A stretch of DNA of 10,299 nt from an uncultured Oscillospiraceae bacterium (GTDB lineage Bacteria; Bacillota; Clostridia; Oscillospirales; Acutalibacteraceae). Every line of letters begins with the position of its first letter. Positions within the stretch are counted from its first letter, which is position 1. Shown piece by piece: positions 1 through 6,927 of this stretch. A program made the translations under genes and the position numbers. The notes below the pieces were generated by a model, which saw nothing but the letters and a program-made list of their open reading frames with translations, searched no databases and was not told the origin of the DNA. The stretch is from assembly GCA_902462665.1 (NCBI GenBank), contig CABQCM010000015.1:1-10299 (forward strand), written 5' to 3'.

Positions 1-306
1 GTTTTGCAGCATGCAGTCGGTAAAGCCGCCGGTCGAAGCGCCCACATCGGCGCACACCGCGCCGGACAAATCAATGGGAAAGCACTGCATGGCCTTTTCC
101 AGCTTGTAGCCCCCCCGGCTGACATAGGGCATGCCGCCCCCGCGCACCTCGACATGGTCGCTTTCGGCGACGGTATCCCCCGGCTTGAGCGCCTTTTGGT
201 TGTTGACGTACACGCTGGCCGCCATTATCAAGGCGCGGGCCTTTTCCCGACTCTCGGCAAGGCCGAGCGTATAAACGGCCACATCCAGCCTCTGTTTCGT
301 CTGCAT
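1..306 (-). CDS. tlyA: TlyA family rRNA 2'-O-methyltransferase (3' end beyond window)
   Basis: Only the first 102 codons are present; the gene runs off the left edge in frame. Residues 1-60 form an S4 RNA-binding domain (MQTKQRLDVAVYTLGLAESR, then KARALIMAASVYVN). After it come the TlyA-typical YVSRGGYKLEKA and the start of the FtsJ-like methyltransferase fold, with the SAM-binding glycine loop ADVGASTGGFTDC near residues 87-99. In this family the enzyme methylates ribose 2'-OH groups in 16S and/or 23S rRNA using SAM; the B. subtilis homolog is yqxC. The ATG at 306 is preceded by GGGAGG 8 nt upstream. It follows dxs after a 118-nt spacer in which I see no gene and only a weak 5-bp hairpin (ACGAA-TT-TTCGT). 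This is the normal Firmicutes position, between dxs and argR/recN. Family assignment is secure; the exact target site cannot be judged from this fragment. Confidence 0.94.
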   Translation of the reverse strand, partial: MQTKQRLDVAVYTLGLAESREKARALIMAASVYVNNQKALKPGDTVAESDHVEVRGGGMPYVSRGGYKLEKAMQCFPIDLSGAVCADVGASTGGFTDCMLQN

Positions 307-424
307 AGGACCAGCCTCCCTTGGATTTTCCCCCTACGCCCGAACGAAAATTCGTCCCGGCCGTTGTATCGTCTCACGCAGCCCGCCAAATATTACTGTG
401 CCGCGCCCTTTGCCTCGCGCTGCC

Positions 425-2284
425 TCACATGCGAGACCGTACCCGACGTACCATCCCCGGCGCGTCCAGGCCATACCGGCGCAGACAGGAAGCCACCGCC
501 GCCTGGGGCACAAACTCGCCCTCTACCGCCGTCAGCGTCATCGTGGGAGTCATGCCCCGCTCGGCCATGGCGGCAAAAAGCCGTTCGCCAACCCCGCCCG
601 CGCGCAGTCCTTCCTCAAAGAAAAAGACTTGCTGCGCACTCTGCAAACGCTCAAAGATTTCATCCGGCAGCGGCTGGATGCGGGTGAGCTTGATAACACG
701 AGCGGCAATTCCCGCGGACTCCAGCTCATCCGCCGCACGGCAGGCTTCACAAAACAAACGCCCATAGGTCACCAGCACCGCCTGCGCGCCCGGCGTGCCG
801 TACTCGCACAGCGGAGATAAGGACGTCTCCCATCCCTGCGGCAGCGGCGGCTGGCCGCCCCGGGGGTACCGCACGACACTCAGCCCGGGAGCCTCCAGCG
901 AGCAGCGCAGAGCTTGCTCCAACTCCTCATAACAGCTTGGCGACCAAACGCTCACCCCTGGAATCGAGCCCAGAAAGGCGGCGTCAAATAACCCCTGATG
1001 GGTCTCGCCGTCCTCCCCCACAAAACCTGCGCGGTCGACGCACAGGGTCATGGGCAGCCCCTGAACGGCCACGTCATGAATGAGCTGGTCGTAACCGCGC
1101 TGCAAAAAGGAAGAATACAAACATACGACCGGCCGCAGCCCCCCTTTGGACAGCCCCGAGGCAAAGGTGACCGCATGCCCCTCGGCAATGCCGACGTCAA
1201 ACAAACGGGCGGGAAACCGACGGCGAAATTCACTTAACCCGCATCCCTCGGTCATGGCGGCGGTGACGGCGCATATTCTGGTGTCCCGCTCGGCCAGTTC
1301 GCACAGCAACTGCCCAAGCCGGAAGGAAAAGCTGTCCTTCGCCGGGGGACACTCGCCCGTTTCAATATCCATAGCCGAAATGCCGTGGTACTGCCCCGGG
1401 TCGCGCTCGGCATAACGATACCCCTTCCCCTTGACCGTCAGCGCGTGCACCAGCACCGGCCGCCGCATTTCCTTGGCGGTGCGCAGGCAGTTGTCCAGCG
1501 CGTCGAGATCGTGCCCGTCGATGGGGCCGAGATAGGCAAAACCCATGTCCTCAAAAATCGTGCTGTTGTAAACCGCATTTTTGATCGCTCGTTTGAGCCG
1601 AAACACCCCGTTTCGCATCGAATGCCCAACGCCGGGAACACGCAGCAAAAAACGCTCTACCCCGCTTTTGAAGCGATAATATTTCGGCCTGGAACGGATC
1701 ACCGCCAAATGCCGGGCCATCGCGCCAACGTTTTTGGAAATGGACATTTTGTTGTCGTTGAGCACCACAATCAGATTGCTGTTTTGCCGCCCGGCGTTAT
1801 TGAGCGCTTCATAGGCCAGCCCGCCGGTCAAAGCACCATCCCCGATGATGACCACAACATAATCGTCCACCCCGCGCAGACGATTGGCGGCGGCAATCCC
1901 GTACCCGGCGGAAATCGAGGTGCTCGAGTGCCCCGAAATGAAGGTATCGTGCTCGCTCTCCTGCGGGCGGGTAAAGCCCGACAGACCACCCTCGGTGCGG
2001 ATGGTGGAAAACTTCTCCTGGCGGCCGGTCAGCAGCTTGTGGGTATAGCACTGGTGGCCAACGTCAAAAACAAAGCGGTCGTGCGGAGAATCAAAACGCC
2101 GGTGCAGCGCCACCGTTAGCTCCACCATACCGAGATTGGACGCCAAATGCCCTCCGTTTTGCGATATAACACGAATCAGCTCGGCACGGATTTCATCGCA
2201 AAGCTGCGCAAGCTCCTGCCGCGACAGCCCGCGCAAATCCGCCGGCGCACCGATCGTCTGTAACAGCTTCATTCCTTCCACCAC
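425..2284 (-). CDS. dxs: 1-deoxy-D-xylulose-5-phosphate synthase
   Basis: A thiamine-diphosphate enzyme that condenses pyruvate and glyceraldehyde 3-phosphate into DXP, the entry step of the MEP isoprenoid pathway; it acts in the cytosol. About 619 residues, full length for DXS. The N-terminal domain has GGHLASNLGMVELT (44-57), FDVGHQCYTHK (73-83) and SGHSSTSISAG (118-127). The ThDP/Mg motif GDGALTGGLAYEALNN lies at 148-163, with N175/N177 downstream, and GPIDGHD at 253-259. The central pyrimidine-binding domain has DVGIAEGHAVTFASGL (363-378), keeping the catalytic Glu368; G replaces the Gln of E. coli-type AEQH. DRAGFVGEDGETHQG follows at 417-431. The start is uncertain. GTG at 2284 has AAAGGA about 10 nt upstream. 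GTG 2281 is an alternative, and ATG 2272 aligns best with the usual N-terminus, but its purine run (GGAAGGA) touches the ATG. ispA lies 99 nt upstream and supplies the next step towards prenyl chains. Confidence 0.97.
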   Translation of the reverse strand: MVEGMKLLQTIGAPADLRGLSRQELAQLCDEIRAELIRVISQNGGHLASNLGMVELTVALHRRFDSPHDRFVFDVGHQCYTHKLLTGRQEKFSTIRTEGGLSGFTRPQESEHDTFISGHSSTSISAGYGIAAANRLRGVDDYVVVIIGDGALTGGLAYEALNNAGRQNSNLIVVLNDNKMSISKNVGAMARHLAVIRSRPKYYRFKSGVERFLLRVPGVGHSMRNGVFRLKRAIKNAVYNSTIFEDMGFAYLGPIDGHDLDALDNCLRTAKEMRRPVLVHALTVKGKGYRYAERDPGQYHGISAMDIETGECPPAKDSFSFRLGQLLCELAERDTRICAVTAAMTEGCGLSEFRRRFPARLFDVGIAEGHAVTFASGLSKGGLRPVVCLYSSFLQRGYDQLIHDVAVQGLPMTLCVDRAGFVGEDGETHQGLFDAAFLGSIPGVSVWSPSCYEELEQALRCSLEAPGLSVVRYPRGGQPPLPQGWETSLSPLCEYGTPGAQAVLVTYGRLFCEACRAADELESAGIAARVIKLTRIQPLPDEIFERLQSAQQVFFFEEGLRAGGVGERLFAAMAERGMTPTMTLTAVEGEFVPQAAVASCLRRYGLDAPGMVRRVRSRM

Positions 2285-2383
2285 ACTTCCGCATCCTTTG
2301 CTCCCGCGGCCAGTTTCTCTCCATAGCCAGCTGTAGGATTTTCTCGTTGTTCACGCCGCAAAGCTCAAAATAAGCGCCCCTCG

Positions 2384-3271
2384 TCAATGGGTGCGGGAAA
2401 GCAGGTAATCAGCCAGCTCACACAGCACATCGCCCGACGCGCCAAACTTTTGCTGCACCGCTGCTTTTGCCTCCTGCGTCAGCCGCGCGGCTTCGGCGCG
2501 GGCCGCATCCGGTCCCAGCAAAGTGTAAAAGGTGGTTTTTTGGTTCTGCGCGTCGCTGCCGGTAGGCTTACCGAGCTGGGCCGCGTCGCCCTCTACATCC
2601 AAAATATCGTCGATGATTTGAAACGCCATACCGATGCGCGAGGCATAGGCGCGGGCCGCGTCCCGGCAGGAAGCATCCGCCCCCGCTGCGTAACAGCCGA
2701 GCAGGGCGCTGACCACAATCATCGCCCCGGTCTTTCCCCGGTGCATGGCCTCCAGTGTCGGACGGTCAATTTCCTTACCTTCGCTTTCTAGGTCAATGAC
2801 CTGGCCGCCGACCATCCCCTCAGCCCCCGAGGCCCAGGCAAGTTCGCGCGCGGCCATCAGCATGTTCTGCGCCCCAATGGCGCGTGCATCGCCCGACAGT
2901 AACGTCTCAAACGCAAGACTGAGCAGTCCGTCTCCCGCCAGCAGGGCAATGTCCTCCCCAAACGCCTTATGGCAGGAGGGTTTCCCCCGGCGCATATCGT
3001 CGTTGTCCATGCAGGGCAGGTCGTCGTGAATGAGGGAATAGGCATGTACCATCTCCACCGCGCAGGCAAACGGCAGGGCGCGGCTGTCCTGCACACCGCA
3101 GACCCGGGCAAATTCCAATACCAAAGCGGCCCGAATGCGTTTTCCGCCCCCGAGCAGAGCGTAACCCATGGCCTCGACCACCCGATTTTGCAGCCCGCCT
3201 TTCGCGGGCAGGCTTGAAATCAACGCCTCCTCGGTCTGCTGGGCGTCATGCTGCAAGCGTTGCTGAATCAT
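2384..3271 (-). CDS. ispA: Farnesyl diphosphate synthase (short-chain polyprenyl synthetase)
   Basis: Condenses IPP with DMAPP and then GPP to give farnesyl diphosphate for undecaprenyl and quinone-type prenyl chains. With this start it has 295 residues, normal for bacterial IspA. Visible motifs are GGGKRIRAALVLEFA (about 41-55), the first Asp-rich motif LIHDDLPCMDNDDMRRGKPS with D83/D84/D89 in the DDxxxxD form, GKTGAM (about 179-184), the second Asp-rich motif FQIIDDILD (D221/D222/D225) and GKPTGSDAQNQKTT. The start is a judgement. ATG 3271 has GGAAAGG 9 nt upstream. ATG 3280 has the same purine run touching it, and TTG 3289 would extend the protein by six residues. The enzyme is encoded next to dxs as in most Firmicutes, so precursor supply and chain elongation are co-expressed. 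About 150 nt separate it from xseB, the largest gap between xseB and dxs, and an inverted repeat lies there. Confidence 0.95.
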   Translation of the reverse strand: MIQQRLQHDAQQTEEALISSLPAKGGLQNRVVEAMGYALLGGGKRIRAALVLEFARVCGVQDSRALPFACAVEMVHAYSLIHDDLPCMDNDDMRRGKPSCHKAFGEDIALLAGDGLLSLAFETLLSGDARAIGAQNMLMAARELAWASGAEGMVGGQVIDLESEGKEIDRPTLEAMHRGKTGAMIVVSALLGCYAAGADASCRDAARAYASRIGMAFQIIDDILDVEGDAAQLGKPTGSDAQNQKTTFYTLLGPDAARAEAARLTQEAKAAVQQKFGASGDVLCELADYLLSRTH

Positions 3272-3310
3272 CCTCTTCATCCTTTCCAATTTCCCTGGGG
3301 AATATCCGGG

Positions 3311-3348
3311 CCATACCGACCTCCACGTTTCTCCATCGAACGGTATGG
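3311..3348 (-). promoter_or_regulatory. Inverted repeat in the xseB-ispA spacer
   Basis: CCATACCG (3311-3318) and CGGTATGG (3341-3348) form a perfect 8-bp inverted repeat around a 22-nt loop. It lies about 40 nt before the ispA start in the transcribed direction. No T run follows on the minus strand, so it is not a standard intrinsic terminator. It could be an RNA stem in the ispA leader or a protein-binding dyad. Function is unknown and the assignment as regulatory is inference. Confidence 0.35.
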
Positions 3349-3422
3349 GCTATGAATTTATCTTTCCAATCCCCTCGAAACGACGGGAATGGCGTTCGAG
3401 CTTTTGTCCATCAAAAACAGAC

Positions 3423-3638
3423 TTATTCCTCCGCCCGAGCGGTCTCTTTGGCGAGCACTTCGTCCAGGGTGGTTAGCTTCTGCTCGGCCTGCTCCAGCTT
3501 TTTGGCGCATACCGAGGTCAGGCGCACCCCTTCCTCATACAGCTTCATCGACTCCTCCAACGGAGCCTGGCCGCTCTCAAGCAGCGATACGATTTCCTCC
3601 AGCCGCTTCATAGCGGCGTCAAACGTCATAGCCGGCAT
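3423..3638 (-). CDS. xseB: Exodeoxyribonuclease VII small subunit
   Basis: 71 residues, the normal size for XseB. This is the small helical subunit that binds XseA in exonuclease VII, which degrades single-stranded DNA from both ends into oligonucleotides. The family signature is present: MTFDAAMKRLEEIVSLLESG (4-23), then PLEESMKLYEEGVRL (26-40) and a coiled-coil C-terminal helix with the C-K-L-x-x-A-E-Q-K-L pattern. ATG 3638 is chosen because AAAGGAGG stands 8 nt upstream, a very strong site. That ribosome binding site lies inside the end of xseA, and the two frames overlap by 13 nt (3626-3638), which points to translational coupling and a fixed subunit ratio. Confidence 0.95.
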   Translation of the reverse strand: MPAMTFDAAMKRLEEIVSLLESGQAPLEESMKLYEEGVRLTSVCAKKLEQAEQKLTTLDEVLAKETARAEE

Positions 3639-4858
3639 GACGAATCCTCCTTTTCCGATGTATGCGAGGACAATATCTCACATTCCACACGGCCATCGTG
3701 ATACAGCAGCTCCAGCCGATCCCCCGGCGCACTATCGGCGGCCGAGACGACTGGATGACCGGAACGCATGGTCATAGCATAACCCCGCGACAGCACCTTG
3801 AGGGGACTGAGCGCCTCCAATCCGGCGACCAGGCTCCCCTGCCGCTGCCGCTGCCGGCGCACATGCTCGCCCCCCGCCGCACGCAGGCGACCGCACAGCC
3901 CGTCCAGCCGCTGGGCAAAGGGGATCAGCAGCCGGTCTCCCTGCCGCAGACAGGGCCGGGAAGCCAATGCGCTCCAACGCTCTCGCTGCCGCTCGAGCAC
4001 CGCCGCCATTTCCCGACGCAGAAGAGCGTCGGCCCCCGCCACCTGCGCCATCAAACGGGTACGCTCGGGCACAGCCAGCTCGGCCGCCGCCGAAGGGGTA
4101 GGAGCGCGCAAATCGCTAACAAAATCGCAGATGGTAAAATCGGTCTCATGCCCGACCGCCGATATCACAGGCACGGGACAACGGGCGATGGCGCGGGCTA
4201 GCCCCTCGTCGTTAAAGGCCCACAGCTCCTCCATCGAGCCGCCGCCCCGCCCGATGATGATCACGTCGGCGCAGCGTCTGCTTCCCACCGTCTCGACAGC
4301 GGCGATGAGTTCCCGGGGAGCGGCGTCCCCCTGCACCAGCACCGGGCAGAGAAGCACCTCGGCAATGGGATACCGTCGCCGCAAAATTTTTAAAATATCC
4401 TGCACCGCCGCCCCAGTGGGCGAGGTAACAACGGCAATGCGGTCCGGATAAATCGGAATGGCTTTTTTTCGCGCCGGGTCAAACAGTCCCTCTCCCGCCA
4501 GCTTTTGTTTGAGCTGCTCAAAAGCGATACTCAGCGCGCCCACGCCGTCGGGCTGCATGTCCTCAATATAATACTGGTATTGCCCGTCCCGGTCATAAAG
4601 CGAAATCCGACCGCGGCAAAGCACCCGCATCCCATTTTGCGGCGCAAAGCGAAGCCGGCTGGCAGCCGATCGAAACATCACCGCGCGCACCAGAGCGCCG
4701 TCGTCCTTCAGACTCAGATAAAGATGTCCCGAACGGGCATGGTCGGTAAAATTACTAATCTCGCCCACAACATAAACGTCCGACAGCCGTGGGTCAGATT
4801 CCAGCAGAGATTTGACATAGGTATTGAGTTGAGTCACGCTCAAGGTCAGCCCCGACAT
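3626..4858 (-). CDS. xseA: Exodeoxyribonuclease VII large subunit
   Basis: 410 residues, typical length. An N-terminal OB-fold ssDNA-binding domain (about 1-105: LSVTQLNTYVKSLLESDP, VGEISNF, SGHLYLSLKD) precedes the catalytic domain. Hallmarks of the latter are IAVVTSPTGAAVQDIL (141-156), DVIIIGRGGGSMEELWAFND (198-217) and PVISAVGHETDFTICDFVSD (230-249) followed by RAPTPSAAAELAVP. A long charged helical region and the conserved LSPLKVLSRGYAMT (350-363) close the protein. The open frame continues upstream into the preceding gene. I start at ATG 4858 because homologs begin at this LSVTQLNTY stretch and AGGGGG lies about 9 nt upstream. It overlaps the end of the preceding gene by 13 nt and the start of xseB by 13 nt. 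Confidence 0.97.
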   Translation of the reverse strand: MSGLTLSVTQLNTYVKSLLESDPRLSDVYVVGEISNFTDHARSGHLYLSLKDDGALVRAVMFRSAASRLRFAPQNGMRVLCRGRISLYDRDGQYQYYIEDMQPDGVGALSIAFEQLKQKLAGEGLFDPARKKAIPIYPDRIAVVTSPTGAAVQDILKILRRRYPIAEVLLCPVLVQGDAAPRELIAAVETVGSRRCADVIIIGRGGGSMEELWAFNDEGLARAIARCPVPVISAVGHETDFTICDFVSDLRAPTPSAAAELAVPERTRLMAQVAGADALLRREMAAVLERQRERWSALASRPCLRQGDRLLIPFAQRLDGLCGRLRAAGGEHVRRQRQRQGSLVAGLEALSPLKVLSRGYAMTMRSGHPVVSAADSAPGDRLELLYHDGRVECEILSSHTSEKEDSSCRL

Positions 4859-5817
4859 GGTGCAATCCCCCTCTCGTGCATCATGGCAGCGAGCACCGCC
4901 ACCCCGGCTGCGTTGTCGCTCGACAGCTCGGGACGGGCAAAGAACGCGCCGTAGCGGCCGGACAGCTCCTCGCGGATGATGGAGTTGGCCATCACCCCGC
5001 CGGCATAGACCAGCGGCGGCTTGCCCAGTCCTTCCTGCTCGCAGATACGCAGCAACGCCTCGGTCATCCCCACCAGCGCGGCTTGAATGGAAAGAATGCA
5101 GTAACGGGCTACATCCGTGCGTTCCCATCCCTGCTCTAGCAGGCGCTCGCATCGGTTAACCACCCCCGACAGGCAGCAGTCGGTCCCCTTCATAGCCGGG
5201 CGCAGAAACTGCGTGCATGTACTCGCGCGGGCCATCTCGTCGAGCGCGCGGCCGGCCGGGAAGGGCAAACCCAGCAACCGTCCCACACGATCCACCACCT
5301 GACCGGCATGCAGGTCAAGCCCTCTGGCCCGCAGCTCCACCTGAAAAATACGCTCCCGGTCGGGGCGCACCAGCACCCCCTCGGTGGTACCGCCCGACAG
5401 GTGAAAAGCCAGGAAAGGCTGACTCGTCAAATCCAGCCGGCCGGCGCTGCACAGCGCCGCGGCAATATGCCCCGCCTGATGCGAAGTTTCAAACAAAGGC
5501 ACGCCCGCAGCCGCGGACGCCGTATGGGCGCAGGCGACCCCAACCAGAAAGCAGGGCATATAAGAATCCTGTGCATCCCGCGGCCTTGCCGAAACTCCGA
5601 TGCAGGAAATCTCCGCAGCCGACTGGGCTACCGCCTGCTCCACCAAGCCGGGAAGCTGCCGGGTATGCAAAAAAACCGCCTCGCTTTGCTGCAGGCCAAT
5701 GGCCCCGTCCTTGACGGGCAGCAGCCTGCCGGCAGTGGTAAGGCGGTCGCACCCCGGCTGCCAGACGGCTGCCGAGGTGGTATAATTGCTTGTGTCGATG
5801 CCGAGCGCCGCTGTCAT
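4846..5817 (-). CDS. TsaD/Kae1-like (O-sialoglycoprotein endopeptidase family) paralog
   Basis: 323 residues of the ASKHA/Kae1 superfamily: LGIDTSNYTTSAAVW (5-19), GLQQSEAVFLHTRQLP (41-56), ARPRDAQDSYMPCF (77-90), SHQAGHIAAAL (112-122), LSGGTTEGVLV (140-150), LDLHAGQVVDRVGRLLGLPF (167-186), VYAGGVMANS (270-279) and SSDNAAGVA (299-307). The metal-binding triad of TsaD appears conserved as His113, His117 and Asp301. True TsaD makes the t6A37 modification of tRNA with TsaB/C/E. This protein differs in several conserved stretches, for example HQAGH where TsaD usually has HMEGH, and none of the partners is nearby. I read it as a paralog of unknown function rather than tsaD itself. ATG 5817 overlaps the nusB stop as ATGA, with GGAAGGGG upstream. 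The 3' end overlaps xseA by 13 nt, so it is embedded in the operon at the slot held by folD in B. subtilis. Confidence 0.88.
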   Translation of the reverse strand: MTAALGIDTSNYTTSAAVWQPGCDRLTTAGRLLPVKDGAIGLQQSEAVFLHTRQLPGLVEQAVAQSAAEISCIGVSARPRDAQDSYMPCFLVGVACAHTASAAAGVPLFETSHQAGHIAAALCSAGRLDLTSQPFLAFHLSGGTTEGVLVRPDRERIFQVELRARGLDLHAGQVVDRVGRLLGLPFPAGRALDEMARASTCTQFLRPAMKGTDCCLSGVVNRCERLLEQGWERTDVARYCILSIQAALVGMTEALLRICEQEGLGKPPLVYAGGVMANSIIREELSGRYGAFFARPELSSDNAAGVAVLAAMMHERGIAPCRG

Positions 5818-6221
5818 TGCCCGGCCCCTTCCTTTTCCCGCTGGATAGCCCCGAGCACGCCGTTGATATACACCGCGTCATCCTCATTGGCAAACCGCTT
5901 GGCCAGCTCCACCGCCTCGTTGATGGAAACCGAGTCGGGAATATCCTTCTCATACAACAGCTCATAAACGCAAAGACGCATAATGGAAAGCGATACACGG
6001 GGAATGCGCGCCTTTTTCCAGCCAATGCAGTGACTTTCAATGGCCTCGTCGATCTCGTCGAGATGAGCAAATACTCCCTCGGCCAGCTGCTCCATAAAAG
6101 CATCGCCCGTTAACTCGCGCGCCTGCATGGCCGCCTCAATCGCCTCGGGGATCTCGTAGCCGTGAAAGCTTTTTTCAAACACGAGCAGAAATGCCTGTTC
6201 GCGCGCTTCGCTTCGTTTCAT
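5814..6221 (-). CDS. nusB: Transcription antitermination factor NusB
   Basis: 135 residues, normal for NusB. All-helical RNA-binding protein that pairs with NusE (ribosomal protein S10) on boxA RNA in antitermination complexes at rRNA operons. It starts MKRSEAREQAFLLVFEKSF, matching the family N-terminus. The C-terminal signature SINEAVELAKRFANEDDAVY followed by INGVLGAI (about 99-126) is clear. The frame is open upstream to a TTG at 6332, but those residues do not look like NusB. The chosen ATG 6221 has no good Shine-Dalgarno sequence: CCTGGTCTTTACT precedes it. A small hairpin lies just upstream, with AGAAAGGAAG beyond it. The gene ends in a 4-nt ATGA overlap with the TsaD-like gene. Confidence 0.95.
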   Translation of the reverse strand: MKRSEAREQAFLLVFEKSFHGYEIPEAIEAAMQARELTGDAFMEQLAEGVFAHLDEIDEAIESHCIGWKKARIPRVSLSIMRLCVYELLYEKDIPDSVSINEAVELAKRFANEDDAVYINGVLGAIQREKEGAGQ

Positions 6222-6235
6222 AGTAAAGACCAGGT

Positions 6236-6251
6236 TTTCGCTTTTGCGAAA
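6236..6251 (-). promoter_or_regulatory. Small hairpin just upstream of the nusB start
   Basis: TTTCGC-TTTT-GCGAAA (plus strand) gives a 6-bp stem with a 4-nt loop, 15 nt before the nusB ATG. The purine-rich AGAAAGGAAG lies on the far side of the stem in the transcript. Folding would bring it nearer to a start codon that otherwise lacks a ribosome binding site. The structure is seen in the sequence; the function is a guess. Confidence 0.25.
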
Positions 6252-6333
6252 GCTTCCTTTCTTGGGAAATTGGGACTGCCTTTTCTTTGGTGGCTCCATT
6301 GCGTCAGAAACCAACGTGTAAAACAAGGGCAAA

Positions 6334-6356
6334 GCGGCGCGAGAAAGACGCGCCGC
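6334..6356 (-). terminator. GC-rich hairpin between the Asp23 gene and nusB (attenuator candidate)
   Basis: GCGGCGCG (6334-6341) and CGCGCCGC (6349-6356) form a perfect 8-bp GC stem with a 7-nt loop. On the transcribed minus strand it is followed by TTTGCCCTTGTTTTAC, a broken U tract. It could act as a partial terminator or an RNA-processing barrier that lowers downstream transcription relative to the Asp23 gene. The U tract is too interrupted for a confident intrinsic terminator. Confidence 0.45.
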
Positions 6357-6377
6357 CCGCTGCCTCTTTTTGAAACC

Positions 6378-6394
6378 GGCTCCCTTCGGGAACC
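6378..6394 (-). promoter_or_regulatory. Hairpin directly after the Asp23-family stop codon
   Basis: On the transcript GGTTCCC-GAA-GGGAGCC forms a 7-bp stem with one G-U pair and a GAA loop. It begins one base after the TAA at 6396-6398. No U run follows. It may stabilise the 3' end of the upstream message segment, in series with the stronger hairpin at 6334-6356. Confidence 0.35.
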
Positions 6395-6395
6395 A

Positions 6396-6767
6396 TTATT
6401 TTTCTTTTTTCGCCGATTCCTCGGACAAATCAATGTCCTGAATGTTGACGTTCACCTTGCTGACGACACGGCCCGTCATGCTCTGCACCGCGTTTTTCAC
6501 GCTATTTTGCACTGCCTGGGCAACGTCGGGAATTCTCGCTCCCGGCGCAAGCCGCAGGGAAATATCAATTGTCATAGCGGTATCAATGTTTGTGACCTTG
6601 ACCGCCGGGACGCTGCGCGCCTTGCGGATAAAGCCCTTGATATCGGCGGGAGCGGCGACGACTGCCCGCACGCCCGGCACATCCTTGGCCGCGACGCTGG
6701 CAATTTTGGCGATGACCTCTTGCGAAAGAACAAGATCGCCCACCGTTTTTGTGGTTTTTTCGCTCAT
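6396..6767 (-). CDS. Asp23/Gls24 family envelope-stress protein (YqhY-like)
   Basis: 123 residues covering one Asp23/Gls24 domain (PF03780 type): VGDLVLSQEVIAKIASVAAK (9-28), DVPGVRAV (29-36), VKVTNIDTAMTIDISL (57-72), the motif around IPDVAQAVQNSVKNAVQSMTG (79-99) and VVSKVNVNIQDIDL (101-114). A charged Lys/Glu tail follows. It is cytoplasmic, with no signal peptide or membrane segment. In this position of the Firmicutes cluster the B. subtilis gene is yqhY, linked to fatty-acid/acetyl-CoA carboxylase physiology; here no acc genes are adjacent. ATG 6767 is preceded by AAGGAGG 9 nt upstream, an ideal site. It is the first gene after the promoter at 6899-6927, with a leader of roughly 125 nt. 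That leader holds a 5-bp stem GCCGG/CCGGC at 6795-6809. Confidence 0.93.
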   Translation of the reverse strand: MSEKTTKTVGDLVLSQEVIAKIASVAAKDVPGVRAVVAAPADIKGFIRKARSVPAVKVTNIDTAMTIDISLRLAPGARIPDVAQAVQNSVKNAVQSMTGRVVSKVNVNIQDIDLSEESAKKEK

Positions 6768-6898
6768 TCCAACAGCCTCCTTCTAACCGAAAATGCCGGA
6801 GAACCCGGCCCAAGGCAGCGGCTTATCCCACCGCAGCCCCATTTCCAATGACGCGCCTTAATCAGCCGCCTGGAATGCAAAAATTCGGATACGGTTTG

Positions 6899-6927
6899 AG
6901 TATACCACGCCAGCGATTAAAATTCAA
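6899..6927 (-). promoter_or_regulatory. Sigma-A-type promoter of the Asp23-nusB-xse-ispA-dxs operon
   Basis: Reading the minus strand, TTGAAT (6922-6927), a 17-nt spacer and TATACT (6899-6904) are preceded by an extended -10 TG (TGGTATACT). This is close to consensus at optimal spacing. Transcription would start near 6892, about 125 nt before the Asp23-family ATG. I see no equally good promoter inside the operon. Confidence 0.78.

Noticed and set aside
2285..2387. Short minus-strand reading frame between ispA and dxs, starting TTG next to the ispA stop and reading GAYFELCGVNNEKILQLAME
   Set aside because: Somewhat protein-like, but only about 33 residues before it enters dxs in another frame; no ribosome binding site of its own and no recognised family.
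4859..5152. 98-residue N-terminal extension of XseA
   Set aside because: It overlaps the TsaD-like gene in another frame, has no XseA homology, and a proper start with a ribosome binding site exists at 4858.
6222..6332. 37-residue N-terminal extension of NusB from TTG 6332
   Set aside because: Basic, non-NusB-like residues crossing a hairpin; the MKRSEAREQA start matches the family.
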